A DNA stretch of 64,000 bases from Gammaproteobacteria bacterium. Lineage in GTDB: Bacteria > Pseudomonadota > Gammaproteobacteria > Pseudomonadales > Azotimanducaceae. Shown here piece by piece: positions 57,455 through 64,000 of this stretch (position 1 is its first letter; each line of letters opens with the position of its first letter). The stretch is from the NCBI GenBank assembly GCA_009840545.1, contig VXNM01000010.1, positions 840,627 through 904,626 of the forward strand. Reading direction: 5' to 3'. The translations under genes were made by a program, and so were the position numbers. The notes beneath the pieces were generated by a model. The model was not told the origin of the DNA and searched no databases. It saw nothing but the letters and a program-made list of their open reading frames with translations.

Positions 57455-58816
57455 CTAGAAGTGGTAGTCCTTGGATTTGAAAGGCCCATTTTTGTTAACT
57501 GATATGTAATCCGCTTGTTCGTCGGTGAGACGCGTAATCGTGCCGCCGAATCCTTCAACCATGAGTTGGGCTACTTCCTCATCTTGTTTTCGCGGCATCA
57601 CCTCAATGCTCACCGGTGGGCGCTGGTTCTCGGGTTGGTCAGCCCACCCTTGTTCGTAGAGATACATCTGAGCAAGAACTTGATTGGCGAACGATCCGTC
57701 CATGACGCGAGAAGGATGCCCCATTGCATTGCCCAGATTGACAAGCCTTCCTTCGGACAACAGTATCAAGTAGTCGCCCGGTTTGTCACTTCTGTAAACC
57801 TGGTGCACTTGCTCTTTCACCTCGTTCCAACGCCAGTGCTTTCGCATGTAGTGCGTGTCGATTTCGTTGTCGAAGTGTCCAATATTGCACACAATGCAGC
57901 CTGGCTTCAGGCGTTGTAGCATTGCGCTATCGCAAACGTTGGTGTTGCCCGTACACGTCACAAGTAAGTCTGTTTCGGCCAACACACGTCCGTTGATATC
58001 TTCTACGCGACCGGTGTTCCGCCCTCCTTTGTAGGGTGATACCACCTCGTATCCGTCCATGCACGCTTGCATGGCACAAATTGGATCGATTTCCACAACA
58101 CGAACGATCATGGACTCCGCACGCAGGCTTGCTGTTGAACCCTTACCAACGTCGCCGTATCCGATCACCAGAGCTTTCTTTCCAGAAAGCAAGACATCCG
58201 TGGCACGTTTGATGGCATCGTTGAGGCTGTGTCGACATCCGTAGCGATTGTCGTTCTTGCTCTTTGTGATTGACGCATTGACATCAATCGCGGGAACTCT
58301 CAACGATCCATCGTCCAACATTTCCCGTAGACGATGAACGCCGGTTGTGGTCTCTTCGCTGATGCCGTGAATTCGATCCAGCATTCTGGGATAACGCTCG
58401 TGGATTAGTTGAGTTAGGTCTCCCCCATCGTCAAGAAGTACATTCGCTTCCCAAGGTTCTCCATTGCACAAGACAGTTTGTTCGATGCACCAATCGTATT
58501 CTTCCTCGGTTTCTCCCTTCCACGCGAAGACAGGCACGCCATCTGCAGCTATCGCGGCGGCCGCATGATCCTGAGTTGAAAAAATGTTGCATGACGACCA
58601 ACGTACATCTGCTCCGAGCGCACGCAAGGTACGAATGAGAACTGCGGTTTGAATCGTCATGTGAATGCAGCCGATAATCTTGGCCCCTTGCAACGGCTGC
58701 TTCTCGGCATACTTGCTTCTTAATGCCATGAGAGCGGGCATTTCCGCTTCAGCGAGGTCAATCTCTCGATTACCGAAATCGGCTAACGAAATATCTGCTA
58801 CACGATAGTCGGGCAT
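57455..58816 (-). CDS. ahcY: S-adenosylhomocysteinase
   Basis: Splits S-adenosylhomocysteine into adenosine and homocysteine, relieving product inhibition of methyltransferases. Conserved blocks: [30 protein letters not shown], the catalytic region [13 protein letters not shown]-like ([17 protein letters not shown]), the NAD site [15 protein letters not shown] and [11 protein letters not shown]; it ends KSKDYHF. 453 residues. A SAH riboswitch was looked for in the 198-bp leader and not recognised. It is divergent from the cytochrome gene at 59 kb. Confidence 0.96.
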   Translation of the reverse strand: MPDYRVADISLADFGNREIDLAEAEMPALMALRSKYAEKQPLQGAKIIGCIHMTIQTAVLIRTLRALGADVRWSSCNIFSTQDHAAAAIAADGVPVFAWKGETEEEYDWCIEQTVLCNGEPWEANVLLDDGGDLTQLIHERYPRMLDRIHGISEETTTGVHRLREMLDDGSLRVPAIDVNASITKSKNDNRYGCRHSLNDAIKRATDVLLSGKKALVIGYGDVGKGSTASLRAESMIVRVVEIDPICAMQACMDGYEVVSPYKGGRNTGRVEDINGRVLAETDLLVTCTGNTNVCDSAMLQRLKPGCIVCNIGHFDNEIDTHYMRKHWRWNEVKEQVHQVYRSDKPGDYLILLSEGRLVNLGNAMGHPSRVMDGSFANQVLAQMYLYEQGWADQPENQRPPVSIEVMPRKQDEEVAQLMVEGFGGTITRLTDEQADYISVNKNGPFKSKDYHF

Positions 58817-59014
58817 AGAAAGCTTCTTAGGACTTGTCGAATTGCGATTTGAATGATATGAAGCGTACCTAAAGCTTGATTCAGCCGTAACAATACGATC
58901 TCACAGGTGCATATCGTAGCAAGAGGGGAGTGTGAAGGCAGTTCAAGCATTCTGGTTCCTAAAATGCTGAGGTTGTTAACGCCACGCACGAGATTGGAGT
59001 AGAGATCTAAGCAT

Positions 59015-59380
59015 ATGCACGCCCGAAGCATAAGTCTCTTTTTCTTCCTAGGCTGCTTACTTGCCGGTTGTGGTGGTGGGGGAGGAGGGCCTCCGGCTCA
59101 GACTGAGGAACATCCGGGACAGAATATCTATCGCAAGTATTGTCGCACCTGCCACCAGGGTGGGGTGGCAGGTTCGCCCCTCTTTGGAGACAAAGAAGCT
59201 TGGGCGCCGCGGATGGAGAAAGGTAGGGAAACACTCTTGACCAACACAATAGAAGGTATCCCACCAGCAATGCCTAAAAAAGGCGCGTGCACCGGTTGTA
59301 CAGAAGAAGAACTGGAAGACGCGATCGACTTTATGCTCCAAGCAGTCGAAGATGATCCCGATGAGAGTGAACCTGAATAG
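59015..59380 (+). CDS. Lipoprotein c-type cytochrome (cytochrome c5-like)
   Basis: 121 residues. A lipobox LLAGC (Cys19) follows a hydrophobic signal, then a Gly-rich stretch (GCGGGGGGPP). One haem site YCRTCHQGG (CxxCH) and a Met ligand candidate in PAMPKKGACTGCTEEEL are seen; the CTGC pair is typical of the disulfide in c5/c555-type domains. A tail of Asp/Glu follows. Predicted to be a membrane-anchored periplasmic electron carrier. No oxidase genes are nearby, so the partner is unknown. Confidence 0.88.
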   Translation: MHARSISLFFFLGCLLAGCGGGGGGPPAQTEEHPGQNIYRKYCRTCHQGGVAGSPLFGDKEAWAPRMEKGRETLLTNTIEGIPPAMPKKGACTGCTEEELEDAIDFMLQAVEDDPDESEPE

Positions 59381-59412
59381 TTAGGGTCTGTCCAATCAAT
59401 TTGGGGTTAAGT

Positions 59413-59428
59413 TGGCACAGTTTGTGCT
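59413..59428 (+). promoter_or_regulatory. sigma-54-type (RpoN) promoter before the LRAT-like gene
   Basis: TGGCACAGTTTGTGCT matches the -24/-12 consensus TGGCACG-N4-TTGCW at all of TGGCAC and at the GC, with the required 10 bp between the GG and GC. Only the G of CACG and the first T of TTGC differ. It lies 53 bp before the ATG at 59481. The same bases form the inverted repeat GCACA-GTT-TGTGC (59415-59427), so an operator is an alternative. No enhancer site was found. Confidence 0.55.
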
Positions 59429-59480
59429 ACAGTCATAGGTGACGTTTGGTATAGCGTTCTTGATCACATCTGAGGTTCGT

Positions 59481-59903
59481 ATGGAATATAGACCCGGCGA
59501 TGTTGTGTCGCGTCGTAAAGGCCTTGTTATGCATCGCGGAATCGTGCTTGAAGATGGCCAAGTGTTTCACAACACACCGTTGCAGGGCGAGCACGTCTCT
59601 TCGATGAACGAATTCCGAAAGAACAAACGCATGTTCGTGCACGAAATGGATTCTTCGGAACACTTGGAGGCGTTACGCTACAGTCAAGACGGTTCGGATA
59701 GAAACTACAACCTGTTTACAAACAACTGCGAACACACTATCTCTCGAGCAACAACTGGAAGAGGTCGAAGCCCCCAGCTCGTTTCATTTCTAATCAGTGG
59801 TGGAGTTGCGGCTGCTACGCTCGCGCTTACGCGGTCTCCTGGTTTGGCCATTGCTGGATTTGCACTTACTCGAAAATTAACTTCCGGAAGAGATCCAATC
59901 TAA
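59481..59903 (+). CDS. LRAT-like (NlpC/P60 superfamily) protein
   Basis: 140 residues from ATG 59481 with GAGG upstream; an earlier in-frame ATG at 59439 is within the promoter. The LRAT-type permuted NlpC/P60 fold is recognised by YRPGDVVSRRKGLVMHRGIVL (the His nucleophile activator in MHRG) and NYNLFTNNCEHTISRATTG (the Cys of the NCEH motif). A hydrophobic C-terminal stretch (VSFLISGGVAAATLALTRS, PGLAIAGFAL) looks membrane-associated. LRAT proteins act as thioesterase/acyltransferases or phospholipases. The bacterial role is unknown. It may be under sigma-54 control. Confidence 0.75.
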   Translation: MEYRPGDVVSRRKGLVMHRGIVLEDGQVFHNTPLQGEHVSSMNEFRKNKRMFVHEMDSSEHLEALRYSQDGSDRNYNLFTNNCEHTISRATTGRGRSPQLVSFLISGGVAAATLALTRSPGLAIAGFALTRKLTSGRDPI

Positions 59904-59928
59904 CGGGATTCGCTGTCACCGGCTAGTT

Positions 59929-60600
59929 CTAGAGCCTCAACGCCTCCTGAAATTCCTTAGGTGGTCTGCTGGTAAACGAGTATTTCGAATCTATACACAC
60001 TCGTGTGCTATGCAACAGCAACCGTCGCCATGATTGTTCCGATGACTCCGGTACACCATAGAGTCCATCTCCGACAATGGAGTGACCTATCCACGCCATA
60101 TGTACACGAAGCTGATGTGTTCGACCCGACAAAGGTTGAAGTGTTACTGCGGTTCGATTTCGACCCAATTCCAGAGTTCGGATCCGTGTAGTGCTTGGAT
60201 GGCCGTCACTGGAATCTATAGACCATCCGTCGCGTTGAGTGCGAATCTCCTCTCGTAGTCCAGCAACACGATAACGGCCCTTGCGCCCAGGGTTCAACGG
60301 AAGCTCTACGGTCAAAGTTCGACCTTTTGCAACGTGGCCGGAAATCACGGCAATGTAAAACTTTCGTATGTGTCTCCTAGCAAACTGTCGGGATGCAAAC
60401 GCTTGAAATTCCTTTGTGAGGGCAACTACCATCACGCCACTGGTCCCCTTGTCCAAACGGTGCACGAGCTTTGCTTCGCGGAATTCCTCGCGAATTGTGT
60501 CGAAGACATTGGGTGACCCATCTCGGTCTCGTAACACACTCATGCCGCTGGGCTTTTCGATGACCAGACAATTCTCGTCTTGAAAGAGGATTTCAAACAC
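59929..60600 (-). CDS. RluA-family pseudouridine synthase
   Basis: Isomerises uridine to pseudouridine in rRNA or tRNA. The catalytic motif HRLDKGTSGVMVVALT holds the Asp; IEKPSGMSVLRD and the C-terminal GRTHQLRVHMAWIGHSIVGDGLYG complete the family pattern. No S4 domain. GTG 60600 (VFEILFQDENCLVIEKPSG) gives 223 residues and overlaps the stop of the upstream peptidase gene by 8 bp; a longer frame from an ATG at 60687 lies within that gene. The exact target (RluA, TruC or RluD type) cannot be decided. Confidence 0.85.
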   Translation of the reverse strand: MFEILFQDENCLVIEKPSGMSVLRDRDGSPNVFDTIREEFREAKLVHRLDKGTSGVMVVALTKEFQAFASRQFARRHIRKFYIAVISGHVAKGRTLTVELPLNPGRKGRYRVAGLREEIRTQRDGWSIDSSDGHPSTTRIRTLELGRNRTAVTLQPLSGRTHQLRVHMAWIGHSIVGDGLYGVPESSEQSWRRLLLHSTRVCIDSKYSFTSRPPKEFQEALRL

Positions 60601-61726
60601 TTGTAGCCCAATGTTGAACACATTCGAGCATGGCTGATCGAATACGGAGTAGTCGCGGCAGATCAACGTTCGTGCTGAATCGATCATCTGGGTGGTGGAA
60701 CAATTTATTGGAACCTAGGATCGAGACATATTCCCCTCCGCCATCGAAAATGTTTCGCGCTTCTCCGCCCGGTCTAAAGCCTGGTTTGGTCTCACTGCTC
60801 ACAGATACGTTGTGCTTCTGCAATCTGGAACGCATAGTGCTCAAGTGGTTCTCCGAAGATGACTGAAGACGCACGTTGGAATCAGTCGCACCAAAATTGG
60901 CTCCAAAGTGAACCCACAGGTGGGCGCACTTTGTTAGTTGGGGATTGGTGTCCAAGAATCTAGATAGACCAACGTGACCAAGTTCATGACCAGTGTTGGC
61001 TGTAAAAATGACGTCTCGGGTTGGCGGATGCTGGACAAAATGGCGAAGGCACTCGAGCCAGCAGACAATCCCGCCAATTCTCTCAGCCGTACTGGTGTAC
61101 CAAGAGCTCTTGGGTGTCATGATTACTACGGGAGCAAGGTCGGACCTAATGCCTCGAATTGTTACTTCGACATTTGAAGCATCTGTGTCTTGATCGTCTA
61201 GGACAATTGAAAGTGACGCATGTCGGTTTGAATCTGCGGCACCGAGAAGCTCCTGCTTAGACTCCGAAGGTACTTGCAGGACGGGAGGACCGTATGGCTG
61301 TCCGTACCTGTCGGCATTGAGTAGAGCTAGTCCGGGTATGGGCAAATTCGAGACGACTACGACACCCTTCAACTCTTGACTTCGTCGTGCACTCTCGAGC
61401 GAAGTGTCCGAATTTGACTCGTCCAAGACAAGAATGGAATCCTTGTCGGGGGTGGTGCTCAGTACGCCAGAGCTGTCTCCGCCCAAGGTGGTTCCTCCGT
61501 CAAACATGGGAAACCCCTCGTAGTTCATGTGAGCTATCTGCAGGTAAGCTGTACGAACGTCCTTTCGGATGAATGGAAATTCGTACAGTTCCGCTTTTGC
61601 TCCCAAGCTTGAAACTACTCTAAGCAACCACTCAGATGTTTGTCTGTCGCCCGCGGTACCGGTGCGGTGTTGATCTGACGCATCCCATGAAGCAATCCAA
61701 GGTTGGCAATGATCGTCGAGGGGCAT
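60593..61726 (-). CDS. M28-like aminopeptidase family protein
   Basis: 377 residues with the overall layout of the M28 zinc-peptidase family. A PA-like domain lies between residues ~50 and 190 (GVVVVSNLPIPG). The peptidase part has VIMTPKSSWYTSTAERIGGI, RDVIFTANTGHELGHVGLSRFL (the Glu-bearing motif), WVHFGANFGAT, and the C-terminal His in LFHHPDDRFSTNVDLPRL. The usual HSD-type first zinc motif is replaced by KSSWY, so a full metal site is doubtful. No signal peptide. It overlaps the pseudouridine synthase gene downstream. Confidence 0.65.
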   Translation of the reverse strand: MPLDDHCQPWIASWDASDQHRTGTAGDRQTSEWLLRVVSSLGAKAELYEFPFIRKDVRTAYLQIAHMNYEGFPMFDGGTTLGGDSSGVLSTTPDKDSILVLDESNSDTSLESARRSQELKGVVVVSNLPIPGLALLNADRYGQPYGPPVLQVPSESKQELLGAADSNRHASLSIVLDDQDTDASNVEVTIRGIRSDLAPVVIMTPKSSWYTSTAERIGGIVCWLECLRHFVQHPPTRDVIFTANTGHELGHVGLSRFLDTNPQLTKCAHLWVHFGANFGATDSNVRLQSSSENHLSTMRSRLQKHNVSVSSETKPGFRPGGEARNIFDGGGEYVSILGSNKLFHHPDDRFSTNVDLPRLLRIRSAMLECVQHWATSV

Positions 61727-61736
61727 CTAGTGTCTT

Positions 61737-62006
61737 TCAATGACATCGAACTAGCCAATTATCAATCTTAACGCTACCTTGGTTGCGCAGTTGAATGACG
61801 TAGTTTGTGTCGACAGCAATTCTGTCGAAGCCCTGGTTGCGTGAAACCCACGACATGCCCAAGTACATGTTCGTATACCCGGGGCGATTCGCCAGCATGG
61901 CCACTCTGAGGTTTGTGCCGGTCGTTTTCGAGCAACTGACACAAGACAGATTTGGCTCGCTTAACCGGAGTCGCGATCCCTCAAAGGGGCTCCTTACGTT
62001 CCTCAA
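61737..62006 (-). CDS. Hypothetical small protein
   Basis: 89 codons from a TTG start with GGAG seven bases upstream, ending 10 bp before the M28-like gene on the same strand, so it could be cotranscribed. No recognised domain; Cys pair SCVSC near residue 23. Codon use looks plausible, but a shorter frame also runs on the opposite strand. Weakly supported. Confidence 0.3.
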   Translation of the reverse strand: MRNVRSPFEGSRLRLSEPNLSCVSCSKTTGTNLRVAMLANRPGYTNMYLGMSWVSRNQGFDRIAVDTNYVIQLRNQGSVKIDNWLVRCH

Positions 62007-62089
62007 TTAACTCCAACAGGCGATGGAACCGAGCCCAAGTTTCAAGTGTACCGTTCTGTAGTGCGTCAGTGACACACTAGAGAATGGCA

Positions 62090-62124
62090 AACAAAAGGCG
62101 CGTCTCGTATAAGCCCGGGACGCG
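62090..62124 (-). terminator. Intrinsic terminator of katG
   Basis: On the minus strand CGCGTCCCG pairs with CGAGACGCG (nine pairs, one G-U) around an 8-nt loop and is followed by CCTTTTGTTT. It starts 17 bp after the katG stop codon. Arms are at 62116-62124 and 62099-62107. Confidence 0.85.
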
Positions 62125-62140
62125 GAGTGTCGTAATGAGA

Positions 62141-64000
<1,860 letters not shown>

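Larger units (their letters stand above)
61727..62140. other. Intergenic region between the M28-like gene and katG
   Basis: 414 bp. It contains the possible small ORF at 61737-62006, the katG terminator at 62090-62124, and about 80 bp between them where a promoter for the M28-like gene group may lie but was not identified. Confidence 0.4.

Noticed and set aside
58817-59014. Possible SAH riboswitch upstream of ahcY
   Set aside because: The conserved core bases of the SAH aptamer were not found on the minus strand.

Overview
The window is one contiguous stretch of a gammaproteobacterial chromosome. Gene content and gene order support this: map-glnD divergent from rpsB-tsf-pyrH-frr, then uppS-cdsA-rseP-bamA-skp-lpxD-fabZ-lpxB-rnhB-dnaE, then tilS-pyrG-kdsA-eno-ftsB-truD-pcm-nlpD, then fdxA-mutS-recA-recX-alaS-lysC-csrA-tRNA. 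RsmJ, PlsB, GspN, GlnD and NlpD point to Gammaproteobacteria. G+C looks close to 50%, TTG and GTG starts are frequent, and no insertion sequence, prophage or CRISPR array was seen. I cannot name the genus; an uncultured marine-type gammaproteobacterium is a guess.

Layout. 1-3.7 kb: the 3' end of a relA/spoT gene, adk, moeA (reverse), tsaB and rsmJ. 3.7-15.6 kb, all reverse: map-glnD-dapC-dapE-gspN-gspC-gspD-plsB, joining nitrogen signalling, lysine/meso-DAP synthesis, part of a type II secretion system and phospholipid synthesis. 15.9-28.6 kb, forward: translation factors, UMP kinase, undecaprenyl-PP synthase, CDP-DAG synthase, RseP, BamA, Skp and lipid A genes. 28.6-41.0 kb, forward: dnaE, tilS, pyrG, kdsA, eno, ftsB, truD, pcm, a DUF368 carrier and nlpD. 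41.1-43.1 kb is an accessory island at the place where rpoS usually sits: a ribbon-helix-helix gene, a DNA C5-methyltransferase-like gene and a truncated permease fragment. 43.1-52.5 kb: fdxA, mutS, SOS-controlled recA-recX, alaS, lysC, csrA and two tRNAs. 52.6-64.0 kb is mixed: bfd/bfr iron storage, two secreted proteins, an amidohydrolase, glutathione-dependent formaldehyde dehydrogenase, S-adenosylhomocysteinase, a lipoprotein cytochrome, an LRAT-like protein, a pseudouridine synthase, an M28-like peptidase and the 3' part of katG.

Two things stand out. (1) In the 41-42.4 kb island the C5-methyltransferase homologue keeps its SAM-binding motif, but the catalytic Cys (PCQ becomes PTQ), the ENV motif (AQA) and the second Arg of QxRxR are all replaced. 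It is translationally coupled to a ribbon-helix-helix regulator whose start is preceded by eight tandem 5-bp TGTNN units. This looks like a DNA-binding pseudo-methyltransferase with a self-regulating partner. (2) The conserved core operons have lost specific genes from their usual junctions: dxr between cdsA and rseP, ispD-ispF between ftsB and truD, lpxA between fabZ and lpxB, accA before tilS, surE before pcm, rpoS after nlpD and cinA before recA. Whether these genes lie elsewhere, or the pathway has been replaced (for example mevalonate instead of MEP), needs the whole genome.

Regulatory signals read directly include a LexA box at recA, a Fur-like box inside the bfd promoter with a start that suggests a leaderless mRNA, a sigma-54-type promoter before the LRAT-like gene, a sigma-70 promoter for csrA, and intrinsic terminators after katG and after the EF-hand gene.
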